Numbered from the stretch's first letter, positions 9,168-18,844 are shown. The stretch is 64,000 nt of DNA from Dyadobacter luteus (GCF_003383615.1 NZ_QNUL01000033.1:1-64000); one strand, 5' to 3'. The notes: generated by a model from the sequence alone, not told the origin. A program made the numbers and translations.

Positions 9168-9557
9168 TCAGTCACGAATTATTTTGGTCGGCTTATGGCT
9201 TTCGTCAAGCGCAACAAACGTAAAGATCCCCGAAACCGCCTTCTCCCGGCCTTCGTGATACATATGTTCCACGAAAATATCCACCCGCACTTTCATACTT
9301 GTATTACCCACATGCTCTACACGTCCGACAAGCTCAATGATGGTTCCGGCTGGAATAGGATGTGTAAAATCGATACGGTCGGATGATACGGTAACACAGC
9401 GCAGGCGGGAAAAACGAGTGGCAGTGATAAATGCAATTTCGTCCATCATAGATAAGGCCGTTCCCCCGAAAAGCGTATCGTAATGATTCGTATTATTTGG
9501 AAAAACTGTTTTAAAAACGCTGGTTTCCGATTTGTTGATTCTTTCTTCTAAAGTCAA
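9168..9557 (-). CDS. acyl-CoA thioesterase (hotdog fold, YciA-like)
   Basis: Hydrolyses acyl-CoA to free acid and CoA. 129 residues, a single hotdog domain. The helix-start motif HYDTLFGGTALSMMDEIAF (about 25-43), with its GG and MDE, is typical of the YciA/BFIT thioesterase group. The C-terminal half carries SGIFTFVALDESHKPTKI, also typical. Initiation appears to be at TTG 9557 because no ATG precedes the hotdog domain. Its downstream neighbour on the same strand, 80 bases away, is the acyltransferase, and no direct link in function is evident. Confidence 0.87.
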   Translation of the reverse strand: MTLEERINKSETSVFKTVFPNNTNHYDTLFGGTALSMMDEIAFITATRFSRLRCVTVSSDRIDFTHPIPAGTIIELVGRVEHVGNTSMKVRVDIFVEHMYHEGREKAVSGIFTFVALDESHKPTKIIRD

Positions 9558-9797
9558 AACTTAAAACATTAAATGGTTATTCATCGGTAGGTTGCCGCGT
9601 ATGCTCAGGCGTTGTCATTGATTGTCAGGTATCGCAAAGTATCAACTGACTGTAAATGACTAAACCTGACTATAAATGACAATTTACGAGTACCCTATGC
9701 CAAATGAGGCGGCAAGTTAATCGCATAAATCCTATTAGCCAAAGCAGACCCGGCTTCATTCCGGTTTCCAGTCCCTTGCCATTGACCTTCTAAATGC
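9558..9797. repeat. spacer with imperfect inverted and direct repeats
   Basis: No gene seen. TTGTCATTGATTGTCAGG (9612-9629) recurs inverted at 9665-9682 with 15 of 18 bases matching. CTGACTGTAAATGAC (9646-9660) recurs as a direct copy with one change at 9666-9680. This looks like a small degenerate intergenic repeat; function unknown. Confidence 0.45.
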
Positions 9798-9798
9798 A

Positions 9799-9832
9799 AA
9801 AAGAGCAGGTACATGTATATACCCGCTCTTTT
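9799..9832 (-). terminator. terminator of the NmrA-like gene
   Basis: AAAAGAGC at 9799-9806 pairs with GCTCTTTT at 9825-9832, with further pairing of GGTA and TACC inside. It lies just past the stop of the minus-strand NmrA-like gene and is followed on that strand by T-rich sequence. Confidence 0.75.
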
Positions 9833-9855
9833 CTTAATTGCAATTTTCAGGTTAA

Positions 9856-10710
9856 TCAGGATGCGAAGTCACGGATTAACACATCTTTAAGAGAGGAGGG
9901 CTTTTTACCTGTTATTTGTTCTACCACATTATTGATGATGTCAGTATTATTGTTGGCCATCATGCCATATGCCCGCAGCATATACTGAATCATGTCGTCG
10001 GGTATTCCGGCGGCTGTTAGTCCGGCAACAAATTGCTCATCAGTAGGATTCGGATAAAAAATCTGCATTCCCATAATTTCCGTCAATATTTCAGCGGCAT
10101 CATAAAAAGTGTAAGCCTCCGGGCCTGTCAGCGGATAGGTTTTCTTACTATGTCCATCCTTTGTCAAAACAATGGAAGCTACTTCTGCAACATCGTCGGC
10201 ATCAATAAAGGCAACACGACCTTCTCCGGCAGTTACAAAAATCACATTGTCTTTCATGATCATGTCACCTGCATAGTTTTTGAAATTCTGAGAAAAAACA
10301 GAAGGCTTCAGCACAGTATAATCAAAATCGTCATTGTGCAGTTTTTCTGCAATCGCGATGTGCCAGGGCAGATTTTTCATAATTTCCTCCCCCAGCGCAG
10401 AAAGGTAAACCACCTTTTTAATACTCTTTTCCTTTAAAAAATCAATAAACGGAGACAATAGATCCACGATCTCCAGATTGAACGGCGGTCCCAACAAAAA
10501 AACACTATCAACACCATCTGTAGCTTTTTCAAAACTAGATGGATCTTCAAAATCAAAATAAACGAGATGGTCGGAAATTCCCAGTTGTACTTTTGCACGT
10601 TCTACATCCCGCACCGCTGCGTCAAATGCCAGACCTTTTGATAATAGGTTTTGAACGAGGGCTCTGCCCATGGTTCCGGTTGCTCCTGTAACGAGGATTT
10701 TAGAGGACAT
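9856..10710 (-). CDS. NmrA-like NAD(P)-binding protein (atypical SDR)
   Basis: Rossmann-fold protein of the NmrA/HSCARG or quinone-oxidoreductase-2 type, acting as a redox sensor or NAD(P)H-dependent reductase. 284 residues. The dinucleotide loop GATGTMG is at residues 8-14, followed by the acidic/basic turn AAVRD. The hydrophobic strand VFLLGPP and the segment VVYLSALGEE take the place of the usual SDR active site, and no YxxxK pair is obvious, as is normal in this group. Stands alone, with a hairpin after it and a long spacer before it. Substrate unknown. Confidence 0.85.
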   Translation of the reverse strand: MSSKILVTGATGTMGRALVQNLLSKGLAFDAAVRDVERAKVQLGISDHLVYFDFEDPSSFEKATDGVDSVFLLGPPFNLEIVDLLSPFIDFLKEKSIKKVVYLSALGEEIMKNLPWHIAIAEKLHNDDFDYTVLKPSVFSQNFKNYAGDMIMKDNVIFVTAGEGRVAFIDADDVAEVASIVLTKDGHSKKTYPLTGPEAYTFYDAAEILTEIMGMQIFYPNPTDEQFVAGLTAAGIPDDMIQYMLRAYGMMANNNTDIINNVVEQITGKKPSSLKDVLIRDFAS

Positions 10711-11038
10711 CGAATTATTGATTTAAGAGTTTCGAATCAGAAAAGGCTCCTAAATGTATGAGTTAAGTCAAATGCCCTTGATCATTAACGTGTTGAATCG
10801 GCTAAAATCAAACATAAAGCTGAAAATAAGCAAGATGGAATGGTAATTCTCTGTTTCAGTTTCCGGCTTCATTTCGCTCTTTTAATTCCGACAAGATATT
10901 TCAGGATTGGCAGTACCGCGTCATTTTGACCTCCAGAAGAAACATTTCTCCATAAAAAATACCAAAAACTCCGCTTGCAGCCCTAACTTTACCCCACTTG
11001 TGAATTATACCTTTTACCCATTCATTTAAAATCATCAA
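10711..11038. other. divergent intergenic region upstream of fumC
   Basis: Contains no convincing gene. TAACTTTA at 10984-10991 differs from the -7 consensus only in the last base and is a plausible fumC promoter, giving a leader of about 40 nt. No repeat or operator is recognised. Confidence 0.4.
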
Positions 11039-12442
11039 ATGGAATACCGTATAGAAAAAGATACCATGGGAGAAGTGCAGGTTCCTGCCCATGTATACTG
11101 GGGTGCACAGACTCAGCGCTCAATCCAAAATTTCCCTATCGCACAGGATATCAACAAGATGCCGAAGGAAATTATTAAAGCGTTTGCGTATCTTAAAAAA
11201 GCTGCTGCCATTACCAACTATGAAGCTGGTGTTTTACCAAAGGAAAAAAGCGATCTGATCGGTCAGGTTTGTGATGAAATCCTGACGGAAAAGCTGGATG
11301 ACCAGTTCCCGCTTGTAGTATGGCAAACAGGATCCGGAACGCAGTCCAACATGAACTGTAATGAAGTAATCGCTTACCGGGGACACGTATTGCAGGGTGG
11401 CGATCTTTCCGATAAAACCAAGGTTCTGCATCCTAACGACGACGTTAATAAGTCACAGTCTTCCAACGACACCTACCCTACTGCCATGCACATCGCTGCA
11501 TATAAGATTTTGGTAGATGTTACCATTCCGGGTATCGTAAAATTGCGCGATACGCTGAAAGCAAAAGCTGAGTCATTCCGTAACGTGGTAAAAATCGGTC
11601 GCACGCACTTTATGGATGCGACTCCTTTGACATTAGGTCAGGAATTCTCCGGATATGCTTCTCAATTAGATCACGGTCTGCGTGCAGTCTATAACTCATT
11701 TGCTCACCTTTCTGAGCTTGCATTGGGTGGTACGGCAGTTGGAACGGGAATTAATACACCTGCGGGCTATTCGGAAAATGTAGCAAGACATATCGCTACC
11801 CTAACCGGACTTCCTTTCGTAACAGCAGAAAACAAATTTGAAGCTTTGGCTGCGCATGATGCGATTGTGGAAGCGCATGGAGCGTTAAAAACTGTTGCAG
11901 TAAGTCTGATGAAAATCGGGAACGATATTCGGATGTTATCTTCCGGCCCACGTTCGGGAATCGGTGAGATCTATATCCCTGACAATGAACCAGGAAGCTC
12001 TATCATGCCTGGTAAAGTAAATCCTACGCAATGTGAAGCGATGACGATGGTGGCTGCACAGGTGATGGGTAACGACGTGGCAATCGGCATCGGAGGTTCA
12101 AATGGTCATTTCGAATTGAACGTGTTCAAACCTTTGATGGCCTATAACTTCCTTCACTCTGCAAGACTGATCGGCGATGTTTGCGTTTCTTTCAATGATA
12201 ACTGTGCTGTAGGTATTGAGCCTTTGCATGAAAATATCAAAAAACACGTGAACAATTCTTTGATGCTTGTAACAGCATTGAATACAAAAATCGGATATTA
12301 TAAAGCTGCCGAAATTGCACAGACAGCTCATAAAAACGGTTCTACTCTGAAAGAGACTGCTGTAGCATTGGGCTATGTAACTCCCGAAGAATTTGACGCC
12401 TGGGTAAAACCGGAAGATATGGTGGGAGATAACAATTTCTGA
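11039..12442 (+). CDS. fumC: class II fumarate hydratase
   Basis: Converts fumarate to L-malate in the citric acid cycle; an iron-free homotetramer in the cytosol. 467 residues, the normal length. The lyase-superfamily signature GSSIMPGKVNP is at residues 319-329. Further conserved blocks are GSGTQSNMN near 100, KSQSSNDTYPTAMHIA near 140 and GRTHFMDATPLTLGQE near 185, including the catalytic His. The NKFE and HDAIVEAHGALK region near 265 separates it from aspartase. Start ATG 11039 gives the standard MEYRIEKDTMGEVQVP N-terminus. Followed by a clear terminator, so single-gene transcription is likely. Confidence 0.97.
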   Translation: MEYRIEKDTMGEVQVPAHVYWGAQTQRSIQNFPIAQDINKMPKEIIKAFAYLKKAAAITNYEAGVLPKEKSDLIGQVCDEILTEKLDDQFPLVVWQTGSGTQSNMNCNEVIAYRGHVLQGGDLSDKTKVLHPNDDVNKSQSSNDTYPTAMHIAAYKILVDVTIPGIVKLRDTLKAKAESFRNVVKIGRTHFMDATPLTLGQEFSGYASQLDHGLRAVYNSFAHLSELALGGTAVGTGINTPAGYSENVARHIATLTGLPFVTAENKFEALAAHDAIVEAHGALKTVAVSLMKIGNDIRMLSSGPRSGIGEIYIPDNEPGSSIMPGKVNPTQCEAMTMVAAQVMGNDVAIGIGGSNGHFELNVFKPLMAYNFLHSARLIGDVCVSFNDNCAVGIEPLHENIKKHVNNSLMLVTALNTKIGYYKAAEIAQTAHKNGSTLKETAVALGYVTPEEFDAWVKPEDMVGDNNF

Positions 12443-12464
12443 TCCTTTCCATCCAATACCATTC

Positions 12465-12496
12465 AGGTCTCATGCTCGTGCATGGGACCTTTTTGT
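12465..12496 (+). terminator. rho-independent terminator of fumC
   Basis: Stem AGGTCTCATGC (12465-12475) with GCATGGGACCT (12480-12490), one G-T pair, loop TCGT, then a T-run. Confidence 0.9.
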
Positions 12497-12594
12497 TTCA
12501 ATGAGAAACCAGTTTTATACTTATCATTACCCTCATTCTATCAAAATACATTATCTTGGAGCAGCTATTACAAATCTGACAGGATTTAATACCA

Positions 12595-13113
12595 ATGAAT
12601 ATCCGGGAAGAGCTTCTTAAATACCAGGTTCAATCAAAAGCACAGGCAATGCAAATAGCCACAGATGCAGCCGGATCTGAGATGGTACTGGGTGAGTTAA
12701 TTGATTGTTTTACATCCGGCGATACACGTCTTACGCAGAGAGCCGCCTGGAGTTTGAGTTGGGTAGCACAGAAAAACCCGGAAGCGATACAACCTTACAT
12801 AGATATTATCGTTAGTCAGATATCCAGACCTGAGGCTCATGACGCTGTTATCCGCAATAGCCTCAGAATATTAGAAGACATCGAAATTCCGGAGCAATTT
12901 CATGGTGAAGTTTTAAATGCTTGCTTTGATTTTATCCAGAAGAAACACACTGCAGTGGCTATAAAAGCCTTTTCTTTACATGTAATTTTTAATCTTTCGA
13001 AGTTATACCCTGAAATCCGAAACGAGCTAAAACTTGTCATTCAGGAGAACATTGAGTTTGAAACAGCAGCATTCCGATCAAGGGGTAAAAAACTTTTAGC
13101 AAAACTAAAATAA
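12595..13113 (+). CDS. small HEAT/armadillo-like helical repeat protein
   Basis: 172 residues, predicted all-helical, not assigned to a named family. Pairs of amphipathic helices repeat about every 35-40 residues (for example RAAWSLSWVAQKNPEAIQPY and NSLRILEDIEIPEQF, then HVIFNLSKLYPEIRNELK), which suggests a HEAT-like scaffold. No signal peptide, so probably cytosolic, and no catalytic motif. It sits 150 bases after fumC and 54 before a lipoprotein gene with no obvious connection. Probably a protein-interaction module. Confidence 0.7.
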   Translation: MNIREELLKYQVQSKAQAMQIATDAAGSEMVLGELIDCFTSGDTRLTQRAAWSLSWVAQKNPEAIQPYIDIIVSQISRPEAHDAVIRNSLRILEDIEIPEQFHGEVLNACFDFIQKKHTAVAIKAFSLHVIFNLSKLYPEIRNELKLVIQENIEFETAAFRSRGKKLLAKLK

Positions 13114-13167
13114 TAACCAGTCCATAAATCCTCAGCATCATTTGATATATCCGGAAAAGACATCCGT

Positions 13168-13959
13168 ATGAAAAACTTAGTAAATGTAGTTCTGGTAGTA
13201 TTTCTGTTCACGGCTTGCAGCCAGCAGCAAAGGGTAAGTAACCATACCCCACCGCTGGATTACGGAGATAAAGGTCCGGCGAAATATACTGATCAGCTGA
13301 TGAATAAGCTGGAAAACGGAGTCGATTTCGTGGCATCTGGCAATGAGCCATTCTGGTCGCTGGAAATCAATATTGATCAGAATCTTACATTTAAAATACT
13401 GGAAGGAGATTCTATCACAATAGCAACTCCTTATGGTGTAAAGGTAAAGGACGCGGCGGCTACCAGTTATAAGGTCGAAACGGGGAGGAAAACGATCGAA
13501 GTGATTATATATGACAAACCGTGCGAAGATGGTATGTCGGGCAAAGAGTTCCCCAAGAGCGTAGAGGTAAACTACGGCGACAAACGCTTTACAGGTTGCG
13601 GTTCCTATCTGTCGGACTACCGCCTAAATGATATATGGGTTTTGGAAAGTATCAACCAAACCGGACTTGACATTACTACTTTCCCCAAGGGTCTTCCACG
13701 TATGGAGCTTAATCTTGCTCTGAATCAGGTTTTTGCATTTGCAGGCTGTAATGAATTCAGCAGTTCGATGGAAGTAGAAGGAAAACGGATTCGTTTCGGA
13801 CGTTTTACGGGTACTCTTATGGCCTGCCCAAATATGAATTTCGAAAGTGAATATCTAAGCAAACTGGCAAACCGTACTGTGCCTTATATCATTGAGCCAG
13901 GCAAATTGATTCTTCAGATTGCCCCTGATTATTCTTACTCCTACAAGAAGGTTGACTAA
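13168..13959 (+). CDS. lipoprotein with META domain
   Basis: 263 residues with a lipoprotein signal peptide (MKNLVNVVLVVFLFTAC, lipid-attached Cys 17), so exported and membrane anchored. Residues about 50-145 form a COG3650-like domain (FVASGNEPFWSLEI, with paired Cys residues in KPCEDGMSG and FTGCGSYL). Residues about 150-263 form a META/HslJ domain (WVLESINQTGL, then GCNEFSSSMEVEGKRIRFG and TLMACPNM). META-domain proteins are linked to envelope stress and heat or antibiotic tolerance in other bacteria; the function here is not known. Confidence 0.85.
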   Translation: MKNLVNVVLVVFLFTACSQQQRVSNHTPPLDYGDKGPAKYTDQLMNKLENGVDFVASGNEPFWSLEINIDQNLTFKILEGDSITIATPYGVKVKDAAATSYKVETGRKTIEVIIYDKPCEDGMSGKEFPKSVEVNYGDKRFTGCGSYLSDYRLNDIWVLESINQTGLDITTFPKGLPRMELNLALNQVFAFAGCNEFSSSMEVEGKRIRFGRFTGTLMACPNMNFESEYLSKLANRTVPYIIEPGKLILQIAPDYSYSYKKVD

Positions 13960-14046
13960 ACACCTCTCCTATTGAAGCAAAAATTTTAGGTAATTCACCG
14001 GATTCTTGCGTAAATTGTTGGTTGATCTAATCCCCTAACCGACAGC

Positions 14047-15417
14047 ATGTTTCCTGCCATACCCTATCCGCAGCTCCGGCTGTTTTTTGATGGTATGTTA
14101 TCTATGATGGCGCTGTATGCTTTATTTTCATACACCCAGCATCGTAAACCTATTTATTGGCAATATGCACTCTACATACTTTGTATGATCGTCACCTTCT
14201 ATTGGGATGATATTGATTATGGCAAAGCAGATTATCTGCCGGGTACAAATTTCAAAGTAGCTGCTGTTGAATCACTTGCCTTTCTCCTCTATATAAGATT
14301 TGCCATTTTGCTTATTGATATTCCCCGGCTCGATCCCCTCAGTCATAAGATTCTCAGAGCAATGAATATAATCCTTGCTATCGAGATTGCGGTAGATCTG
14401 GGTTTTTATCTCGCTGATGCTACCAATGTAGTAAAAAGCAATACGTATATTTTTTTCCGATGCCTCTTGGCGCTGGGTGCGCTTGTAGTGGTGCCGCGCA
14501 TACTTAAACTGAGAGAAGTAGCAGTAGGCTACTTTATCGCCGGATCTCTTTTCTTTGTACTGGGTTGTCTGTTCGCACTTACCACCAATTTCTTCCCTCA
14601 AATTTTTGACAGAAATCCTGTTAGAGCGCTTTCATTTCCTGTAACATACATGGAAATCGGAGTTGTACTCGAAGTATTATGTTTTACGCTTGGCATGTCT
14701 GTCCAGAACAGAAAAAATGAGCTGGATAAAATACAGGTACAAGAGCAGCTGATTGAGCAATTACTTGAAAATGAAAGAAAACAATCTGCATTGATACGTA
14801 TCAGAGACGATATTTCGAGAGATTTGCATGACGAGCTAGGGGCTGACCTGAGCAGTATAAGTGTGATGAGCTATGCCGCCATTAAGCAACTGAATGGCTC
14901 AGGAGCTGCCGCTGAGCCGACGATTAATCTGATCGGAGAGACTTCCAGAAAGGTGATTACCCGCATGAGAGAAATTATCTGGAGCCTTCATTCAGTTCAT
15001 AACTCTGTTGATAACTTCACGTTCAGAGCTAAAGAAACAGCCTACACCTTATTCGAACATCATCCCATTGCATTGCACTTCGATTTCCCGTCCCAGGAAG
15101 TTAATTCACGTATCCCAAACGAAAGTCGCCGGAACCTTTTCCTGGTCTACAAAGAAATTCTCCATAACATTGTAAGACATTCCCAGGCTCAGAATGTATT
15201 TATCAGTATAGTGGTAGAAGTGGGTAATCTTGCGCTTACAATACAGGACGATGGTATAGGATTTGTACATGAGGAAAAAGAAAACCTTGGTAACGGACTC
15301 GTCAATCTTCAACAACGGACAAATTCCTTTGGGGGTAAATTCCTCATCAATAGCCTGCCCGGTGAAGGAACTACTGTTATTATTGACTGCCCTTTGGCTG
15401 GTCATATACAGGAATAA
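14047..15417 (+). CDS. orphan membrane sensor histidine kinase (NarL/LytS-type core)
   Basis: 456 residues. The N-terminal 225 residues hold about seven hydrophobic segments, resembling a 7TM receptor-type sensor. A coiled-coil linker follows (IQVQEQLIEQLLENERKQ). The HisKA_3 dimerisation box RDDISRDLHDELGADLSS has the phospho-acceptor His at about 261. The HATPase domain has the N-box EILHNIVRHSQA (Asn near 373), G1 DDGIGF (401-406) and G2 GNGLVNL. Kinases of this kind normally phosphorylate NarL/FixJ-type regulators, but no response regulator gene is adjacent, so the partner must lie elsewhere. Signal unknown. Confidence 0.9.
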   Translation: MFPAIPYPQLRLFFDGMLSMMALYALFSYTQHRKPIYWQYALYILCMIVTFYWDDIDYGKADYLPGTNFKVAAVESLAFLLYIRFAILLIDIPRLDPLSHKILRAMNIILAIEIAVDLGFYLADATNVVKSNTYIFFRCLLALGALVVVPRILKLREVAVGYFIAGSLFFVLGCLFALTTNFFPQIFDRNPVRALSFPVTYMEIGVVLEVLCFTLGMSVQNRKNELDKIQVQEQLIEQLLENERKQSALIRIRDDISRDLHDELGADLSSISVMSYAAIKQLNGSGAAAEPTINLIGETSRKVITRMREIIWSLHSVHNSVDNFTFRAKETAYTLFEHHPIALHFDFPSQEVNSRIPNESRRNLFLVYKEILHNIVRHSQAQNVFISIVVEVGNLALTIQDDGIGFVHEEKENLGNGLVNLQQRTNSFGGKFLINSLPGEGTTVIIDCPLAGHIQE

Positions 15418-15462
15418 TAAGTAACATATTCATGGGATCAGATTCCCGCAAACAGTAAAACA

Positions 15463-16404
15463 ATGATTATTTATTGCCATTCAACACTTACGGAATCTCT
15501 TCGCAACACACTTACTGATGCATTATCTCCAAAACATGAAATTCATTTTCACGCGCAGCTGGCATCAGATGCTGACGCAGAAAATATATTCCAAAAAGCA
15601 GATTTCATTCTGGGTAACCCACCTGTGAGCTGGTTTGAAAATGTTTCTCAAAATCTGAAATTCTGGCAGCTTGACTCTGCAGGCTTCGACCAGTACGCAT
15701 CAATTTCTCTACCTGATCAGGTGAAGGTAGCAAACATGGGCAACTGGTTTGCCCGCCCCTGCGCTGAAACAATAGTTGGCGGAGTGCTCGCCCTGTACCG
15801 GGGGCTTGATAGTCTGATCCTTCTGCAGCAGAAATCTGAATGGGTGGGTGCAAAACTACGGGCTGACCTTCGCATACTGCATGGGCAAAACGCAATCATT
15901 CTGGGCGCCGGTACAATCGGGCAAGCCGTGAATGATATTCTTAAAGGATTTGGCAGTTCCACTCATTTGCATGCCCGAACATCACCAGATGCGACTCTGA
16001 GAAGTCGCGAAGAGCTTTTCAATGAGCTACCTCACGCAGATCTTGTCATCAATACGTTGCCTGGTACGGCTGTAAAATTTGCTGATGCAGATTTTTTTAA
16101 AACCATCAAAAAGGGAGCCGTGTATGCCAGCGTTGGTCGTGGTAGCACCACTGATGAACAGGCGTTAATCGAAGCGCTCAATACAGGTCATCTTGACGGA
16201 GCAGTGCTGGACGTAACCGAAGTCGAACCTCTTCCGGAAGATAATCCTCTTTGGAACATGAAAAACGTGCTACTCACACAGCATACAGGCGGTGGCCGGT
16301 CGGATGAACATCTGGGAAAAGTAGATTTATTCCTCAACAACATTTTTGCAATAGAAAATGGCAGTGATATATTTGACCAGATTAATCTGGGAAAAGGATA
16401 TTGA
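15463..16404 (+). CDS. D-isomer-specific 2-hydroxyacid dehydrogenase
   Basis: NAD(P)-dependent oxidoreductase that interconverts a 2-keto acid and a D-2-hydroxy acid. 313 residues. The nucleotide loop GAGTIG is at 148-153. The catalytic triad of the family is visible: Arg 226 in VGRGS, Glu 255 in EVEPLPEDNPLW and His 274 in LTQHTGG. The substrate (glyoxylate, hydroxypyruvate, a sugar acid or other) cannot be told from the sequence. It lies 36 bases upstream of galK on the same strand and may be co-transcribed with the galactose genes. Confidence 0.9.
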   Translation: MIIYCHSTLTESLRNTLTDALSPKHEIHFHAQLASDADAENIFQKADFILGNPPVSWFENVSQNLKFWQLDSAGFDQYASISLPDQVKVANMGNWFARPCAETIVGGVLALYRGLDSLILLQQKSEWVGAKLRADLRILHGQNAIILGAGTIGQAVNDILKGFGSSTHLHARTSPDATLRSREELFNELPHADLVINTLPGTAVKFADADFFKTIKKGAVYASVGRGSTTDEQALIEALNTGHLDGAVLDVTEVEPLPEDNPLWNMKNVLLTQHTGGGRSDEHLGKVDLFLNNIFAIENGSDIFDQINLGKGY

Positions 16405-16440
16405 CCCGGATATTACCATTTATGCCCAATAACTAACAGC

Positions 16441-17628
16441 ATGTCTATTACATCAGTAAGCGTAGCCGAACAGATCAGAGAAAAATATTTCAGCCATTTC
16501 GGGAAATCAGAAAATTCACCAGCACCACGCATTTTTCGTTCACCGGGAAGAATAAACCTTATCGGTGAACATACCGACTATAACAATGGATTCGTACTGC
16601 CTGCGGGTGTCGACAAAGCAGTATATTTTGTGATTACCCCGCGTAGTGATAACCAGGTAATGCTGCACGCGGCAGATTTCAACGATACGTATACCTTCAC
16701 CCTGGACGACTTATCAAAACCCAAAAAGTCGTGGCCATTGTACCAGCTTGGCGTAATAGATCAGCTTCAGAAAATAGGCAAATCAATTGGTGGTTTCCAG
16801 GCTACTTTTGGCGGCGACGTTCCCGCCGGAGCTGGCATGTCGTCATCTGCTGCTTTGGAGTGCTGTCTGTTTTTTGCACTGAATGAGATGTTTTCATTGG
16901 GCCTGACGAAGTGGGATATAGTGAAAATGGGGCAGAAAGTGGAAAATGAATTCATTGGACTGCAAAGTGGTATCATGGATCAGTTTGCTTCCACATTTGG
17001 CAAAAACGAATCTGTAATGAAGATGGATTGCCGAAGTTTGGAATTTGAATATTACCCGTTCCCGATGGATGAGTATCTTTTGGTACTCTGCGACACGAGC
17101 GTGAAACACTCTTTGGCCAGTTCAGAATACAATACACGACGCCAGGAATGTGAAAAAGGAATTGCGATTCTTCAAAAGTATGATTCGACTATCCAAAGCC
17201 TGAGAGATGTCTCTCCTGAAACTGTTGAGACGCATAAGGATGAAATGGGCGATGTCGTATATCGTAGATGCAGCTATATCACTCATGAAATTCAACGCGT
17301 GACCGATGCTTGCGCTATGCTCGTTGCCGGTGATCTGGAAAGCTTCGGAAAGAAAATGTACGAAACACATCAGGGACTTCAGCATGATTATGAAGTAAGC
17401 TGCCCTGAACTGGACTATCTGGTGGACCAAACCATCGACGATGAAAATGTTCTCGGAGCACGTATGATGGGAGGCGGATTTGGTGGCTGCACAATTAATC
17501 TGATTAAAAAAGACAGTGTTGATGCTTTTGAAGATAAAATGAAGCAGGGCTACAAATCGGCGTTTGGCATAGATCTGCCATGTTATCGTGTAAAGATCAC
17601 AAATGGTACCGAGGAACTTAGCCTTTAA
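16441..17628 (+). CDS. galK: galactokinase
   Basis: GHMP kinase that phosphorylates D-galactose at C1 with ATP, the entry step of the Leloir pathway. 395 residues. Motif 1 GRINLIGEHTDYNNG (about 36-50) is the galactokinase signature. Motif 2 GGDVPAGAGMSSSAALE (about 124-140) is the ATP loop. Motif 3 MMGGGFGGCTINL is near 342. Followed 69 bases later by an aldose 1-epimerase gene, which supplies the alpha-anomer that GalK needs. No galT or galE is in the window. Confidence 0.96.
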   Translation: MSITSVSVAEQIREKYFSHFGKSENSPAPRIFRSPGRINLIGEHTDYNNGFVLPAGVDKAVYFVITPRSDNQVMLHAADFNDTYTFTLDDLSKPKKSWPLYQLGVIDQLQKIGKSIGGFQATFGGDVPAGAGMSSSAALECCLFFALNEMFSLGLTKWDIVKMGQKVENEFIGLQSGIMDQFASTFGKNESVMKMDCRSLEFEYYPFPMDEYLLVLCDTSVKHSLASSEYNTRRQECEKGIAILQKYDSTIQSLRDVSPETVETHKDEMGDVVYRRCSYITHEIQRVTDACAMLVAGDLESFGKKMYETHQGLQHDYEVSCPELDYLVDQTIDDENVLGARMMGGGFGGCTINLIKKDSVDAFEDKMKQGYKSAFGIDLPCYRVKITNGTEELSL

Positions 17629-17697
17629 AACCTGAGGCTGTTTAAGAATAGCAGGCTCAATTTAACCTAATATCAATCTTAAACCTAAATCCGCCGC

Positions 17698-18840
17698 ATG
17701 AAAAGAATTACTTATTTATTCACGGCGCTGGTTGGACTCGCTCTGGCTGGTTGCTCAAAAACCAATGATAAACAAGAGATGATCAGTACCATTTCGAAAG
17801 AAGTATTCGGAGAACTTCCCGACGGACAAACAGCAGATTTATATACGCTGACAAACAAAAACGGCATGACTGTAAATATCACTAACTATGGTGGTATCAT
17901 TACGAAACTCACCGCTGCTGATAAAAAAGGAGAATGGGCGGATGTTGTGCTAGGTTTTGACTCTCTGGCTCCGTACCTGGGCGAGCACCCGTTTTTCGGT
18001 GCTTTGGTAGGGCGTTTCGGTAACCGCATTGCAAACGGAAAGTTCACATTGAACGGAACTGAATATAAACTCGCAATCAATAACGGACCGAATTCGCTGC
18101 ATGGTGGGATCAAAGGGTTTGACAAAGTATTGTGGAAAGCAACTGAAGTAAAGGAAGATTCCACGGTGGGTTTGAAGCTGGAATACACCAGTAAGGACAT
18201 GGAAGAAGGATATCCGGGAAATCTTAATGTAACTGTGGTTTATACACTTACTAACGACAACTCTTTGAGCATTGATTACACTGCCACAACAGACAAAGAA
18301 ACGGTTGTAAACCTGACAAACCACTCTTACTTCAACCTTACTGGCTTGAAACGTGATATTCTGGGACATGAAGTAACGATTCTTTCGGACAGCATTGTGC
18401 CTGTAAACAAAGAATTGATCCCAACAGGTAAACTGAGAGCAGTAGAAGGCACTCCATTTGATTTCAGAAAAGCTACTGTAGTAGGCGCAGGTATTGATAA
18501 AACTGACGACGAGCAGATCAAAAACGGTGGAGGTTACGATCATTGCTGGGTGATCAACCGCACAGACAAAGCCCTGATTCCTTTTGCAACGGTAAAAGAT
18601 CCTGAAAGCGGTCGTTTTATGGAGGTATTCACTACAGAACCTGCAGTTCAGTTCTACACAGGTAACTTTCTGGATGGCGGTTTGAAAGGTAAAGGTGCCA
18701 CGTTCGGAAAAAGATTCGGGCTTTGCCTTGAAACAGAGCACTATCCTGACGCTCCGAATCAACCACAGTTTCCAAGCACTTCTTTGAAACCGGGAGATAC
18801 TTACCGCACTACTACGGTATACAAGTTCTCGGCGAAGTGA
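17698..18840 (+). CDS. galM: aldose 1-epimerase (galactose mutarotase), lipoprotein form
   Basis: Interconverts alpha and beta anomers of galactose and other aldoses. 380 residues with a lipoprotein signal (lipobox LAGC, Cys 19), so the enzyme is exported and anchored in the envelope, common in Bacteroidota. Family motifs: GRFGNRIANGKF near 100, the His-containing NHSYFNL near 205 and GGGYDHCWV near 280, and the catalytic Glu region LETEHYPDAPNQPQFPST near 345-360. Last gene of the galactose group; ends in a strong bidirectional terminator. Confidence 0.95.
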   Translation: MKRITYLFTALVGLALAGCSKTNDKQEMISTISKEVFGELPDGQTADLYTLTNKNGMTVNITNYGGIITKLTAADKKGEWADVVLGFDSLAPYLGEHPFFGALVGRFGNRIANGKFTLNGTEYKLAINNGPNSLHGGIKGFDKVLWKATEVKEDSTVGLKLEYTSKDMEEGYPGNLNVTVVYTLTNDNSLSIDYTATTDKETVVNLTNHSYFNLTGLKRDILGHEVTILSDSIVPVNKELIPTGKLRAVEGTPFDFRKATVVGAGIDKTDDEQIKNGGGYDHCWVINRTDKALIPFATVKDPESGRFMEVFTTEPAVQFYTGNFLDGGLKGKGATFGKRFGLCLETEHYPDAPNQPQFPSTSLKPGDTYRTTTVYKFSAK

Positions 18841-18844
18841 TAAT

